A DNA stretch of 64,000 nt from Allodiplogaster sudhausi (GCA_945643635.1 CALZFC010000150.1:246001-310000), one strand, 5' to 3'; positions 45,460 through 57,766 are shown, counted from the stretch's first letter. The notes: a model not told the origin generated them from the letters alone. Translations and numbers: made by a program.

Positions 45460-47461
45460 TTATCTGGCAAGAAGAAGAAGATGATCAGGTCCAATGGAGA
45501 CTTGACGAACTGGGAGAGAGAGGAACAAGGGCAGAGGAAAGAGTTGGTCATTCGAGTGGCCCAGGCCCAGCATACCGAATCTCAAGCATTGTAATCACCA
45601 TTAATGAAATCATTTTGGTTAAATGGAGAGATGGTAGGAAGCGAAAATAAAGAAACCTATTACGACCCCAAACGAAGGTCTCTCCTTTCTCGTTGACTGC
45701 TGCAGTACAAGAATGGCCACCGAAGAGGAGTTGAATCTCAACACTTTCCAGTCTTTCCATTCACTTCTTTTCTAGAATAGAAGAAGGCTAACTCGAGTGT
45801 CGTGGAAGAGGGAAGGAGCAAGGAGTGCTGGCCGATCCAGTTCGACAACGTCAGGGCCAAAGCCAAGCACTCCCACTCCCCACGACAACACTTCCCCTTC
45901 TGGAAGAGCAGCACTCAACCTCACCATCTCATCATAAAGTCGATACGGTACCAGTAGTGAGGAGAGCGCATGAAGTTGCAGAGACCGCGGCAGAGAGTAT
46001 CTTCGGAAGAGAGAAGGGAAGACGGCGAGGGAATCGAAGTTGCAGCTGAGAAGAGAGCGCGGACCCCCCTTGGTTGTGCGAGTTCTGGCCCCAGATGAAG
46101 ACTTCTCCATTCTGTTGAGGCAATCGTAATGAACCCATCAACATACACCATCAATTACCTTGGAGATGGCGAAGATGGTGTCGCTACTGCCATGAATGGA
46201 CCGAATCTTCTCGCCTTCCAAGTCCCCGGACACCCGAACTGGCCTTGATTCGATACTCGATTGGCCACTTCCACATTGCCCATCCTCGTTCAACCCAAAT
46301 GCGAAGACCTAACAGCACGCGTAATAAATATATCGATACATCAGGGGATAATTTATATTCTTATTAATACTAAGAATTTTAAAATGCTAAAAGGAAAACA
46401 GAACGAACTCCCTCGAACCTCTCCTGCCTCTGTGAGAATGAATGAAGTGTCAAGAGCACAATGGACCGAAAGTGGTGGAGAAGAGCTGGGGATGGCCACC
46501 TCCGCAAGGGCCTCATCATCTGACTGACAGTATATTTATTACTAGATGGTCTACTCTCCTATTGGGGGGGGGATCAAAGATTCTTTTAACAGGCCATAAA
46601 TCTTTCCGAGGGTTTTCCAGAACGGGGAAATGGTTATGGCGTTCTTTTTGCATGATTCCGCGATTTTGACGGCAACCAGGTCTAGGAGTCACACTCAAAA
46701 CATCAATCCAAGAAACTGCTACCCGCCCTCCCACACACAACTGTGATAGCATCTGCTACTTCTGTGAGGGAATGGACAAAAATAAGAAGAAAAAAAAAAC
46801 CGACTGCGACGACTTCACTCCTCATACTGGGATCAATTCCGCATTGACCAAAAGTGTTGTCACCAAAAGCATACACTCTATCATCTATGACGACCAAGGA
46901 ATGGGCGCGACCTGAAGCAAAAATTCCGTTGAATGAATATTTAAAAAAAGAAAGAGACCTGCGGAAGCTCCTCTGATGCAGCCGTCCCTTGGCAACCCGC
47001 CAATTTTTCGTCCAGATATGTAATAATCAACCGAATTCGACTCTTTCGTTAGCCGTCCCGCCACTTGAAGCCTTCAAATATGACATAAGCTCAAAAAAAT
47101 AAGAAATAAAATGAGGGGGATAACCTGTTGTTTAATCCACTGCCATACAGTTTTTTGCGGGAAGCAAAAAGGGAGAAGCCAAATCCGCAGGCCACCATCT
47201 GAATCTCGTGCTTGTTGCAAAACTGGATACGTACAACTTTGTGAACTTCGCGAGAAGTAACGCATTTGTTTTGCACAACCAAAGCTGGGATGGCCAAGGC
47301 CCCTGCAAGGAAAGAATAAAGTACTCGACAGATAGGAAGGACTTACCAGATGCTGATAGCCCGCATCCAAAAACGGACGATTCAGGCCGCTTCTTCTGCT
47401 GTGCAACCAAGGCTAGTCTGGTGCGGCTGGACGAAAGACGACGCAAAGAACACAAATTCAT
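45460..47461 (-). CDS. RCC1-like protein RCC1L (WBSCR16) type
   Basis: RCC1L is a mitochondrial seven-bladed propeller protein needed for mitoribosome assembly. The N-terminus MNLCSLRRLSSSRTRLALVA is basic and serine rich, fitting a mitochondrial presequence. Blades follow in order: VFGCGLSASG then ALAIPALVV, VACGFGFSLFASRKKLYGSG with LNN, VYAFGDNTFGQCGIDPSM, EVFIWGQNSHNQGG, EVLSWGVGVLGFGPDVVELD (close to RCC1L WGYGILGKGPNLVES), CTAAVNEKGETFVWGRN and FGMLGLGHSNDQLFPLPL. It ends PVRQVSIGPDHLLLLAR. The match to vertebrate RCC1L in the GFGPDVVE blade is what separates it from RCC1 itself. A GC-content and intron style like its neighbours suggests an ordinary host gene. Confidence 0.85.
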
Positions 47462-47945
47462 TTTAAACAGTTCTGGCGTGACAAAATTAATGTCAATGTA
47501 AAGCACTATTTCTCTTAAACAGAATTTCTTTTTTAAATATCTATAATTCGTAAAATGCATTGTCACTAAGGTATTTCTTAACAGATTACCAAAATTTCTG
47601 CTAGTAATTTCATCAACTTTCCCACAACTGCCTGCTGTAATAAAACAGCATTCGCAATAAAAATGTAAAAAATTCGAATTAAATTAATACGCTAATTTAA
47701 AAAAAATAATAAATTGTTTAAAGTGTGACCGTTGTGTAAGATTTGTGGTGCTAAGTTGAACTATACAATTTGGGCGGGAGTTTATTTGCTTTGGTGTTCC
47801 CGATCTTCTGGGTGTTCATTCACTTAGTAATTTTTTGTGAAGTTGACGGCCGACGCGTCCTCGTAGTGACGGTTGCTCGCTCTGGAACAATGAATTATGC
47901 CTCACGGTTTCAGAGTTAAGCGGATTGGAGAAGAGCAAAGGAAGC
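47462..47945. promoter_or_regulatory. Shared divergent promoter region
   Basis: Only 484 bp separate the start codons of RCC1L (minus) and importin alpha (plus), so this interval must hold both promoters and 5' untranslated regions. The centre (47640-47740) is strongly AT rich. No TATA box or other motif can be assigned. Confidence 0.5.
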
Positions 47946-50331
47946 ATGGAGGAGAAGAACCAACAGGAAACTGAAGAAAATCGCCTCAAGCAGTACAAGA
48001 ATGTCACTCGTCACGAGGTAACCTTCTTGTTGCGGACTCTGAATTGTCAACGACTCATAGGGTGAAAGAGACATTGCCAGGACATGAGGCGCCGTCGCAC
48101 GGAGTGCAGTGTTGAGTTGCGGAAGCAGAAGAAGGAAGAGCTGATGATGAAGAGGAGGAATCTGCAAGAAGAAGACGAAGAGTCTGCTCCGACCACAGCC
48201 ACTGGCGAGCTCTCTGACAACACGGCACATGCTGGTTCGCTCTCCTCGTCAGTGCTTCAGTATTCTATATTTCTTGCAGGTGGTCCAATTCGGATGAGCT
48301 TCCCAGAAGTGGTGAAGATTCTTCAGTCGTCGCCGACGCTCGAGCAGACCCGTGATTGCTTCGAATCGATCCGCCGTGCACTGAGCCGTAACAAAAATCC
48401 TCCGGTTGACGAGGCAATCGAATCTGGTCTCATATACGCGCTCGTTCAGGCTCTCGCTGTTGAGGTCAGTTCAGTTGCCACCCGAACCTTCTCGCATCAA
48501 TCTTAAACATTATCTTTAGGACGACAAGGTCCGATTCGAAGCCTCTTGGGCATTGACAAACATTGTTTCGGGTACCTCCGAACAGACGATGAAGGCTGTT
48601 GAGGTTGGAAGGCTTATCGTTGTGGAATTGTTCTGTTATATTTATTCAAAGGCAGGGAAAAAACGTCTCTGTCGACTGCATGGGAAAATGGGCTGGATTG
48701 GGAGTTTAGGGTCCAGAAAGCAACGTGAATAAGAGGAAAACATAATTTTAACGTCAATGTCTCGGTGGGGGTTCGTTCTGGGGGGCTTAAAATCTGTAAT
48801 GAATCTGTGAAATAGACGGTGCCTTTTTAAATCTACTTCGCGGGCCAAAAATTTGGAAGCTTTTTACAGCTAAAATACGAATATGATTTAAATAGCTTTA
48901 CAACTGAATGTTTCGAGGCCGGGGCGACTCAGCCGCTGATCGCTCTTTGTGTCCATCCGGATGCAGCCCTGTCTGAGCAGGCTCTATGGGCTGTTGCTAA
49001 CGTTGCTGGAGACTGCCCTCAGCTGCGTGATTTGGTTATTGGTCAGTCTGCATTTATGCTTCATATTTATTAAGTAAGGTATAATAAGTGGCAACAGAGA
49101 TGTGTCTTGTAATACTTGCTAACGAATTAGTTGTAATCCTTCGCAGAGTCCGGAGGAGTGGAGGCTCTGATGACTCTGACCCGGGCTTCCTCGAAGCTCC
49201 CCGAGACCTTTCTGCGCACACTGGCCTGGTCCTTCTCGAATCTCTGCCGCCACAAGAATCCTCATGCTCCTCTTGCTGTTCTGCGAGTCCTCATCTCAGG
49301 AATCGCCATTCTCCTTGGCCATTCTGTCAGTTGTCCCCTTGAAATGGCCAGGACTCGAAGTCTTCTCTCCAGGACAAGCAAACTCGCATCGACGCATGTT
49401 GGGCCCTCTCGTACCTGACGGATGGGCCGGACGAGCAGATGATGCTGGCAGTGGATGCGGGAGTGCTTCCTTGCGTGGCAGCCATGCTCAAGGAGTCGGA
49501 TGGCTGCGTGGCTCCCGCCCTTCGTGTCCTTGGAAACATGGCAACCGGAGATGATCTGCTCACTCAGGTTCACTCGAAAGGATCCGAGCATCTAAGACTC
49601 TTCTTCAGGTTGTCGTGGACTTGGGCGTGCTGAAAGTGTTGGGGGAAGTGATGGGCAAGGCAAAGTCGGCGACGGTGGTCAAGGAGTGCTGCTGGCTCAT
49701 CTCCAACATCTTCGCAGGCAACCAGCAGCAGATGCAGAGAGTCATCGACGCGGGACTCTTGCCGGTCGTCGTGTCCGTCGTCGACAAGGTTGCTTTCCCA
49801 GTCTCACTCCTTCTCCATGACTTCTCCTCAGGGCGACTACAAGTCGCAGCACGAGGCATCTTGGGCCCTTGCCAATCTGGCAGCGGGTGGCAGTCCTAGC
49901 CAGCTCCTGGCTGCCGTTGACTGCGGAGTCATCCCTGCCCTCTGCAATCTTCTTCGCTTCCAAAACGCGGATGTTCTTTGCAACGCGTGAGTGTGCTAAC
50001 TGCCTTGCTCTTGAGTGTTCGTGGTCTCTTTCAGACTCGAGACGATTAAGGCTCTTCTGGGCGTTGTCGCGGCTCATCGACCTGAGCAGATTAACGAAAT
50101 CACCCTGAAGTTCGAGGAGAACGACGGACTAGAGTTACTCGAGAAGCTGCAGGACAATAAGAATGAGAAGGTAGGAATCACCACTTCCTCCGCGGTTTCC
50201 CTTCACTGAGATCTCACTTGCAGGTGTACCAACTGTCATATCACATTGTCAGCGACTATTTCATGGACGAGGAAGGAACGGAGGACGGAGTGCCGGATGA
50301 GAATGCCCCTCCATGCAATTTCAAGTTCTAG
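47946..50331 (+). CDS. Importin subunit alpha (karyopherin alpha)
   Basis: Carries nuclear-localisation-signal cargo and binds importin beta. The IBB domain is at the start: MEEKNQQETEENRLKQYKNV, then RHEDMRRRRTECSVELRKQK after a 76-nt intron. Armadillo repeats follow: VDEAIESGLIYALVQALAVE, VRFEASWALTNIVSGTSEQT, LIALCVHPDAALSEQALWAV then ANVAGDCPQLRDLVI, TFLRTLAWSFSNLCRHKNP, IDACWALSYLTDGPDEQMML, LRVLGNMATGDDLLTQ, VVKECCWLISNIFAGNQQQM, KSQHEASWALANLAAGGSPS and IPALCNLLRFQNADVL. The conserved Trp/Asn NLS-binding ladders (SWALTNI, LWAVANV, AWSFSNL, CWALSYL, CWLISNI, SWALANL) are visible. The end is acidic and reaches PPCNFKF. An AATAAA lies at about 50481. Confidence 0.96.
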
Positions 50332-50839
50332 CCCGGGTATCATTCATTCCGTGTACTTCCCATTTTTCACTTATTCAACATCTGGTGTCTTCTTTCCAGT
50401 CCGAGTCATGTTTGTACTATTGAAATCCTGCCACTATGTCTTGCGGATCATTCTTGAGATGTATTAGTCCTATTATTACGAATAAAGACTGGTGAATTAC
50501 ACACAATTAGTTGATTTTGGTACACGAAACATTACACCAAATAGTGACCACTTGTGTGCACGACTCGTGTCAGCCGCCGCTGGGTATCACTGGATTTGTC
50601 TATCTAGCTCATAGAGGATCTCGATTTTTTAATCGGTTGGCAAATTGGATCCCGCTGAATCTACAAATCGGGAGTCGGAATTTTTTTTTTTGAAAAATTA
50701 ATTTTTGTACCTTAAAAACTGGTGTTCTTTCCAAATTGCACTTGAATGTTATTCCTATTGTGATTTTTCCGATTATTATGCGGTGCTTTGAAATATGTTC
50801 CTCCGTTTGAATTGTATAAAGTTTTTTCCTGTTTTGAGA
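50332..50839. other. Importin alpha 3' end and innexin 5' flank
   Basis: No coding exon. Contains the importin AATAAA and the presumed innexin promoter. Confidence 0.5.
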
Positions 50840-53103
50840 ATGTTTGCTCTGCCAGACTTCGTGTCTTCCCTCCGAGGGATCAAGTCGCATCCCTGCGAGG
50901 ATTCTATCGATCGTCTCAATTTCTCCTTTTCGGTTGAGTTTTCCTCTGTAATCGAAGAGAGAGCACAAGGCATGTCTCTGTATAATTGCAGACAATGGCG
51001 TTGCTGGTGATGGCAGTAGTGACAGGGTCGAGGCAGCACTTCGGCCACCCCATCTCTTGTATGCCCACGGCAGAGAGCACTGGTATCCCCGACGGCCTCC
51101 AATTCCGCGTGGAATGAAACTCTTGCAGAGTCTTGGATTAACTACTACCACGACTACTGCTACATACAAGACAAATTGCGCCTCTCACGTATCTCTCCTT
51201 CTAACCAGGCTCAAGACTTCGATGCTCCCATCTCTTTCTATCAGGTTGCCTTCAGTTTCTTTCCTTCTAATCTTGTATGCAACGTTTCATTCAGTGGGTT
51301 CCTTTCCTGCTTCTCTTCGAGGCCATCTGCTTCATTCTACCAAAAATACTATGGATTGCAGCTTCCGAGTCTATTGGATACGGTTAACAGAGATTTACTT
51401 GGGTTTCGTGGATCGGTTAAGTGTGCATTCTTCGTTTTTGGAAGGAAGCCAAGTGCATGGTCTCCCTATTCACTGCCTTTATTCATTTCCACTTAAGGGC
51501 AGGCGAAAAAAAGACGAAGGAGCAATAGGAGAAACGGACAAGATATTTTTGTTGTTTGCAGTGTGTAGATTGTGTACTTGAAGGCCGTGATGTGGTTTCT
51601 GTGGTGGAAGCAGCAGTCGATGCCTCTGGCGTGTTCGGCCACGACAGAATGGACAAGCTGTCCGTTGTCGCCCACTTCACGGTCTCCCAGTCCCGCTACA
51701 CTCCGACGTCTGTTGAGTGTTGAGTGTCTGCCTGCAGCTTCTCCTTCGCTTCGCAGGATCATTGGCGGCAGCCGCAGCAGTTTGCTGTACATCTCGATGA
51801 AGTGGCTCTGCTTGGCCAACTCCATTCTCCAGATCTTCTTCATCGCTTTCTTCGTGGCCGGCGGCGATCTTCTTTGGGCCGTTAAGGTGCGTCTTTCTCC
51901 GTCCCTCGATTTCTCAGCCAATCTACTGTTTCAGCTGACTCAAGATCTTCTTAATGGTAATCACTCCCACTCTTCCGGTTACTTTCCACTGGTCACGGTC
52001 TGCGAAGTCGACAAAATCGTTCGTCCTTTACTATCTTTCCTTAATCCCCTATGTTCAATGAAGAAGTGTGATGTGTTTTGAAGTGGCTAAGCTAGAAAAT
52101 GAGTTTAGGAGATGGGATCAATCCACAGACACAGCATGCAATGCTTGCTCATGTTCAACTTCCTCAATGAGAAACTCTTCCTTCTGCTTTTCTACTGGCT
52201 TTCTTTCATATCTGTTGCCAACTTGGCTTCGGCTCTCAAGTTTGTTTCATTCCTCCCTATTAAGGTATTTTGGTATTTTTCAGCCTGTCGGTTTCGTAGA
52301 CTGCCAACTAATGATAGTGTTTTCATTTCTCTATGTCTCTCTCGCTACTATCCCGCTTCTCTCACAGACACAGTTTCCGCGTGGTGCTGCCCAGCCACCG
52401 TCTGTCACTGGCCTCGGTTCTCATGCCGGTTCTGGTCCCAGCCCTCTCTTCTACCGTATCCTTCCCTGCCTCTTTCAGCCCCTCGGAAGTCTGTCCGAGA
52501 TGGCAGGGGAGAGCGTGGGGGGGTCGTCGCTGTGCTTCTTCGTGCACTCGTGTCTGTCGAATGATGGAGTTCTTCTGCTGGAAGCAATCTCTCGCCGGGT
52601 CTGCCCCTCTCCCTTCTCTTCCTCTTTTCATTCAGTTTCTTCAGGGGGGTCGGCTGGCTGCTCATCACTTCTCTTCTCAACTCTTCTCTGCGTGCATTCA
52701 CTACAGGTTTTCCCTTCTGTCTGAGTAGATCAGTTGTGCTTTCTTCCTGTAATACTTGGGAGATGAATTGAGGGGTGCCAAGCATGGAATGACTCGCCTT
52801 GAGTGCGGAGAGCCATTGAAAGAGAAGTTGCTGAGCGAAGGGGGCGGGGCTCCCTTCTTCCCTCCTCACGAGTCTTCTGTTTCCTCTGTACGCCGTCGCT
52901 GTTACACTCAAGTAAGCATTCCAATCCCTCCTCCCTCCCCTTCCCATCTAACGCCCTCCTCCACTACTCGCATATAAAGTATGATAATAGTGAGTTCAAA
53001 TCTCTTTTAGGCTGACCAATGCGAATCGGATACAGCGAATGGAATGCATCCCACAGCTCCGTTGGTCGGCTTCTCCAGTGTTCGGGGTAGCCAGGGCTTC
53101 TAG
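50840..53103 (+). CDS. Innexin gap-junction protein
   Basis: Innexins form invertebrate gap junctions and hemichannels. Exon 1 encodes MFALPDFVSSLRGI and CEDSIDRLNFSFS, joined in phase to TMALLVMAVVTGSRQHFGHP then ISCMP, the first helix and first extracellular cysteine. ESWINYYHDYCYIQDK holds the second cysteine of loop 1. Helix 2 is WVPFLLLFEAICFILPKILW. A cytoplasmic loop (HFTVSQSRYTPTSVE) leads to LLYISMKWLCLANSILQIFF (helix 3). RHSMQCLLMFNFLNEKLFLL carries the second-loop cysteine and helix 4. After the helix comes CLSNDGVLLLEAIS, like the innexin LxxDGVFxLRxI signature. The tail ends ADQCESDTANGMH through RGSQGF. Several exon joins in the middle were chosen by frame only. Confidence 0.9.
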
Positions 53104-53590
53104 AGAAGCAGCCATTCTTTCCACTCAGATCCATGTTCACTCTTTTCCCTCTTCATTGTCTCTTCTGTAGTGGAAATTGGCTGATCGCGTTCTGTGTTCA
53201 TTTACTAGGTTGCTGGAACTAACAGTTGTTTTGCAATCTAATTGATCGTTAGCTGTAGGACTCTTTGAGACTGATCATTTGAAATTAGACGCCTAATACC
53301 TATTAGAAGCACGGGTTTACTGAACATGAGGTAAAGTATATCGAAGAGAATGAGAATCGACGCCTCAACAATGACAGGACAGAGGAACCTAGTGGCTTCG
53401 GCTGCTGGACGGCACGTGTATTGCTGAGCATGAGTACCTCGTTGCCTTTATTCCATCTCATGTCCCAATATTTGATTGCTTTCACTACCTCTTCCTTCCA
53501 CTCTCTAGCACAATGCAAATAGTAATTTATGGCAGCAACATGTCAGTGGGAGAATGGTTGTGTGAAGTAGTGAGAGATTAGAAAGAGCAG
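53104..53590. other. Innexin 3' flank
   Basis: No convincing coding exon on either strand. Presumed 3' untranslated and intergenic DNA. Confidence 0.4.
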
Positions 53591-54529
53591 CCAGCCATTG
53601 GACGTGGCCAGCAGACCCCCTCCCTCCCGTTCTCCCTCTTCTTTCTCCGTCTCTAGTCTCTCTCTCCCTTCTCCCTCTTCTTTCTCCGTCTCTAGTCTCT
53701 CTCTCCCTTCTCCCTCTATTTCTTTCTTAGCCTCTCTCTATCAGCCTCCCACTTTCCCTTTATGGTCTCCCTCCCTTCCACTTTCCCACTATTACCTTCT
53801 CTGTTTGCTTGTCGGTCTCTCTCTCCGTGCACATGCCCTCGAGTTCTTTCTCTGTCTCTCTCTCCCTCCCACTTTCCCTCTTTCTTTCTCTGTCTCTCTC
53901 TCCCTTCGATTTTAGTTCTATTTATTTCTTTGTCTCTCTGTGTCTCTACCTCCCTCAAACTTTCGCTCTATTTCTTTATTTGCCTCTCCGTCTCTCTCTC
54001 ACTCCCTCCAACTTTCCCTCTTTCATACTCTGTCTCCCTCTCCCTCCATCCATTCCTCTATTCCTTTCTCTGTCTCTCTGTCTATCTCTCCCTCCCACTT
54101 TCCTTCTACTTCTTTCTCTATCTCTTCGCCCTCCATCTTGCCCTCTATTTCTTTCTTAGCCTCTCTCTCTCACCTTCTCACTTTCCCTCTATTGTCTCTC
54201 TCCCTCCCTTCCACTTTCCCTCTATTACTTTCTCTGTCTCTGTCTCTGTCTCTCTCCCTGCCACTTTCCCTATTTCTTTCCCTGTCAGCTTGTCTGTGTC
54301 TCTCTCCCTCCCACTTGCTCTCGACTTCTTTCTCTGTCTCTCTCTCCCTCCCACTTTCACTCTTTCTTTCTCTGTCTCTCTTTTCCTTCGACTTTCCCTC
54401 TATTTCTTTCTTTGTCCCTCTTTTTCTCTCTCCCTCTCTCCAATTTCTCATCTTTCTTTCTCTGTCTCTCTCTCCCAAACTTTTCCTCTATTACTTTCTC
54501 ATCCTCTTTGTCTCCCACTTCCCCACTAT

Positions 54530-54568
<39 letters not shown>

Positions 54569-54870
54569 TCCGCTTTCCCTCTTTTACTTTCTCTGTCTCT
54601 CTGTTTCCCTCCCACTTTCCCTCTATTTCTTTCTCTGTCTCTCTGTCTTTCTCTCTATCCCACCCACTTTCGCTCGATTTCTTTCTTAGCCTCTCTCTCT
54701 CTCCCTTCCACTTTCCATTTAATTCGTTGTCTCTCTTTCTCTCCCACTATCCCTCTACTTATTTCTCTGTATCTCTCTCTCCCTCCTACTATCCCTCGAT
54801 TTCTCTCTCTCTCTCTGTCTCTCTGTCTCTCTCTGTCTCTGTCTCTCTCTCCATCTCTTTCTCTTTTATT
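53591..54870 (+). repeat. CT-rich degenerate minisatellite block
   Basis: About 1.3 kb of pyrimidine-rich sequence built from diverged units of the form TTTCTTTCTCTGTCTCTCTC and TCCCTCCCACTTTCCCTC, period roughly 50 bp. It starts with two near-identical 49-bp units around 53630-53730. The long open frames on both strands are artefacts of composition. Confidence 0.88.
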
Positions 54871-55085
54871 GGCGTTTCCAGATTTTCCGGTACGCCGTGT
54901 TGTCTGTTCGTGTGCTTCTGAAGCAATCCACAGGCGCCGTTCAAGCTGTGATATGTTTTCCTCCCGTTCGTCTTTCTTCCATCATCCTTGTAGTGTATTC
55001 AATTGACTGCTGACATAGATCGTTCTCATAGATAAAGCCACTCGTACAACCCGTAAAATGGAATGCAAAGTGGGCACAGTAGAAA
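54871..55085. other. Short unassigned interval
   Basis: Unique sequence after the CT block. No gene recognised; it includes the 3' flank of the minus-strand membrane-protein gene. Confidence 0.4.
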
Positions 55086-55707
55086 TTAAAGGGCTTGGGG
55101 TTGAGGGAGGGAGCCGGCTTTGACTAGGCGGTCAGCCGCCTTGAGGGTGAGGGTGACGAAGAGAGAGAAGACAGCGAGAGACACCAGGAGAAGAAGAGCG
55201 AAGAAGAAACATTCCAGCAGCGAGGAGAGGGTCATTTCAGGAACACAGCAGAATAACACGACCGAGAACACCAGAAGTGTCAGGCTGCAGAGAATTGGAG
55301 AGAGAGAGAGAGAGAGAAAGAGAAGATGCAGATGGAGATGGAGGAGTTCACACCTGTAAAGAGAAGCGATAACCAGGAGAAGCATGTCGAAGGCAACGTG
55401 AACGATGAAGAAGACACGACGAGCCGCACATATTCCTGGAACAAATGGGGTAGAGAGAGAGAGAGAGAGAGGAGCGAGAGAGAGAGAGAGGCAGGGAGAG
55501 AGAGAGAGAAAGAAAGAAGAAGGAAAAGCATAAGATGTTGAGAAGAAGCAAGAGCGTGTACAGAGAAAGAAGAAAAAAGAGCATAAAATGCAAAGAAGAA
55601 ATACCGGCTGCGAAGGGAATAGCTGAAGCCAGTTGAAGAAGGCACCAGAGGTCGAAGAGAAGACGAGCTATACAGAGAGCGGAGGAAGTAAACGAGCTCA
55701 GCTGTTT
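55086..55707 (-). CDS. Small multi-span membrane protein, 3' exons (unknown, MARVEL-like layout)
   Basis: Three exons join in frame on the minus strand: LSSFTSSALCIARLLFDLWC with LLQLASAIPFAA, then ICAARRVFFIVHVAFDMLLL with VIASLYR, then SLTLLVFSVVLFCCVPEMTL with SLLECFFFALLLLVSLAVFS and LFVTLTLKAADRLVKAGSLP. This gives three or four hydrophobic helices and a short basic tail, ending PQPQAL. The layout resembles MARVEL-type tetraspan proteins, but no signature is certain. The first exon listed follows a pyrimidine-rich acceptor at 55708, so the start lies further upstream, beyond the 42-bp array and the LINE fragment, and was not found. Confidence 0.5.
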
Positions 55708-55718
55708 CTGAGAAGGAA

Positions 55719-56309
55719 AGAAGGAGAGAGTGAGAAGAGATCAGAAGGAGGGAGGGAGAAAGAAGGAGAGAGTGAGAAGAGATCAGAAGGAGGGAGGGAA
55801 AAAGAAGGAGAGAGTGAGAAGAGATCAGAAGGAGGGAGGGAGAAAGAAGGAGAGAGTGAGAAGAGATCAGAAGGAGGGAGGGAGAAAGAAGGAGAGAGTG
55901 AGAAGAGATCAGAAGGAGGGAGGGAGAAAGAAGGAGAGAGTGAGAAGAGATCAGAAGGAGGGAGGGAGAAAGAAGGAGAGAGTGAGAAGAGATCAGAAGG
56001 AGGGAGGGAGAAAGAAGGAGAGAGTGAGAAGAGATCAGAAGGAGGGAGGGAGAAAGAAGGAGAGAGTGAGAAGAGATCAGAAGGAGGGAGGGAGAAAGAA
56101 GGAGAGAGTGAGAAGAGATCAGAAGGAGGGAGGGAGAAAGAAGGAGAGAGTGAGAAGAGATCAGAAGGAGGGAGGGAGAAAGAAGGAGAGAGTGAGAAGA
56201 GATCAGAAGGAGGGAGGGAGAAAGAAGGAGAGAGTGAGAAGGGATCAGAAGGAGGGAGGGAGAAAGAAGGAGAGAGTGAGAAGAGATCAGAAGGAGGGAG
56301 GGAGAAAGT
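55719..56309 (+). repeat. 42-bp purine-rich tandem array
   Basis: About 14 nearly perfect copies of a 42-bp unit that includes GGAGAGAGTGAGAAGAGATC and AGAAGGAGGGAGGGAGAAAG. In frame it reads as KEGESEKRSEGGRE repeats. On the minus strand it is pyrimidine rich and forms the intron 5' of the membrane-protein exon at 55707. Confidence 0.95.
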
Positions 56310-57093
56310 ATCCACTGCCCTTTTATCCACTTTTAATGAATGGCATCGTGCTTTAGACTCTTCCCAGTATGTCACTGCTGCTTTTATTGACTTCACCAAG
56401 GCCTTCGATTCAGTTCCTCGACCCCATCTTCTCTATAAACTTTCCAAAATTGGTATATCTGGTAGCCTTCTGAGGTTCTTTGACTCATTTCTAGCTAATA
56501 GAAACCAGTCGGTTATCATCAATGATTCTACTTCTCTTCCCTATTCTATTAACAGTGTTGTCAATCAGGGAACCTCAGGTTGTTATTTCACTATTTACGC
56601 GGATGATGTTAAGGTATATACGTATAATGATCAGCCTCTCCTGCAATCGGCACTTAATGCCATCGATTTATGGGCCAATAAGTGGGGTCTCATTATCTCC
56701 TTGGATAAGACTGTTATCATGTCAATCGGTAACCACCCAATCCCACCGGTGTTTTCTTTGCGTGGCATACCTCTCCCGACTGTGTCTTCTTTTAAGGACC
56801 TTGGTATTACATATGATAGCGAACTGTCATTTAGGAAGCACATTTTGACCATTGTTAGAAAAGCGTCTATATATATTCTTCGCTCTTTCCGATCTCACAA
56901 CCCCTCCATTTTGATCCGCCTATATAGAGTTTATGTATTGCCCATACTTGATTCATTATCCGAAGTTTGGAACCCTTCCGCTGTTCAATATGTCAATATG
57001 GTTGAGAGAGTCCAAAGAAGTTTCACCCGATACATCTTTAAAAGATCTGGCCGCTCCATGTCATATGATCAACGCTTACAGAATCTTGGATAA
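56310..57093 (+). pseudogene. Truncated non-LTR (LINE) reverse transcriptase
   Basis: Encodes FIDFTKAFDSVPRPHLLYKL (RT motif A), a short motif B remnant VVNQGTSG, the catalytic FTIYADDVKVY (motif C), then KWGLIISLDKTVIM and the FKDLGITYDSELSFRKHI stretch. The C-terminal part includes RLYRVYVLPILDSLSEVWNP and MVERVQRSFTRYIF, typical of Jockey/CR1-like LINEs. Endonuclease and the N-terminal RT are absent, and about 20 residues between motif B and motif C appear deleted. The frame is open from the upstream tandem array, so the array-LINE junction is in frame by chance or selection. Confidence 0.85.
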
Positions 57094-57389
57094 GATGGCA
57101 GATTGCCAACCTTGGTCGTTCTTGGCAATTTGCCAAGAACGGGGCCCAGCTCGAACAGAGCGAGCGGGTTGGAGAAAAATCAGAGTGCGGGAATTTGCAG
57201 CATATTTCAGCCGCATTTTTTGCACATAACAACGTTAAAAGTTCTTTATACCGAATACAAAATATATCTAATTTAACAAGTCAGTGCTGCACGCATTTCT
57301 TTTTCAAAAAGCGGCAAGCACTCACAAGTTAAGCTTTAAAAACTCTTTATTCAAGTATAAAAACACATTAAAAAGAACAAAAAATACAT
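57094..57389. other. Interval between LINE fragment and SLK-type gene
   Basis: Contains a perfect short palindrome (CGTTCTTGGCA, ATT, TGCCAAGAACG at about 57118-57142) and, near 57342, a TTTATT that reads AATAAA on the minus strand, about 45 nt past the SLK-type stop. Confidence 0.5.
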
Positions 57390-57515
57390 TTAAAAAAATG
57401 TAGATCCTGATGTCGATGAAGAGTTCGCCGAGCCCTCGAAGATCTGGCTCTGGAAATAAAGACATTGTTAATCTACTCATTTCGAAACACTTTCCATGTT
57501 TCCACAGGTAGGTAA

Positions 57516-57548
<33 letters not shown>

Positions 57549-57735
57549 CCCTCTCTCTCTCTCCCTTTACCTGTAAGCAAGAAGGGCTGCTGCTGTCGAT
57601 CGTCGAGTTGCCCGAACTCGCGAAGACCTTGCTCTGCAAAAAAAGGACATTGTTAATCGACTCTCTTCGAAACACTTTCATTTTCAATGAGTTCACAGTA
57701 ACTATCTCTCTTTAATCTCTCTTCTATCTATCTCT

Positions 57736-57766
<31 letters not shown>

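Noticed and set aside
53598..55006. 414-residue Ser/Leu-rich open frame
   Set aside because: Low-complexity reading of CT repeats with no start context or homologue; membrane-like only because of Leu/Ser/Phe codons.
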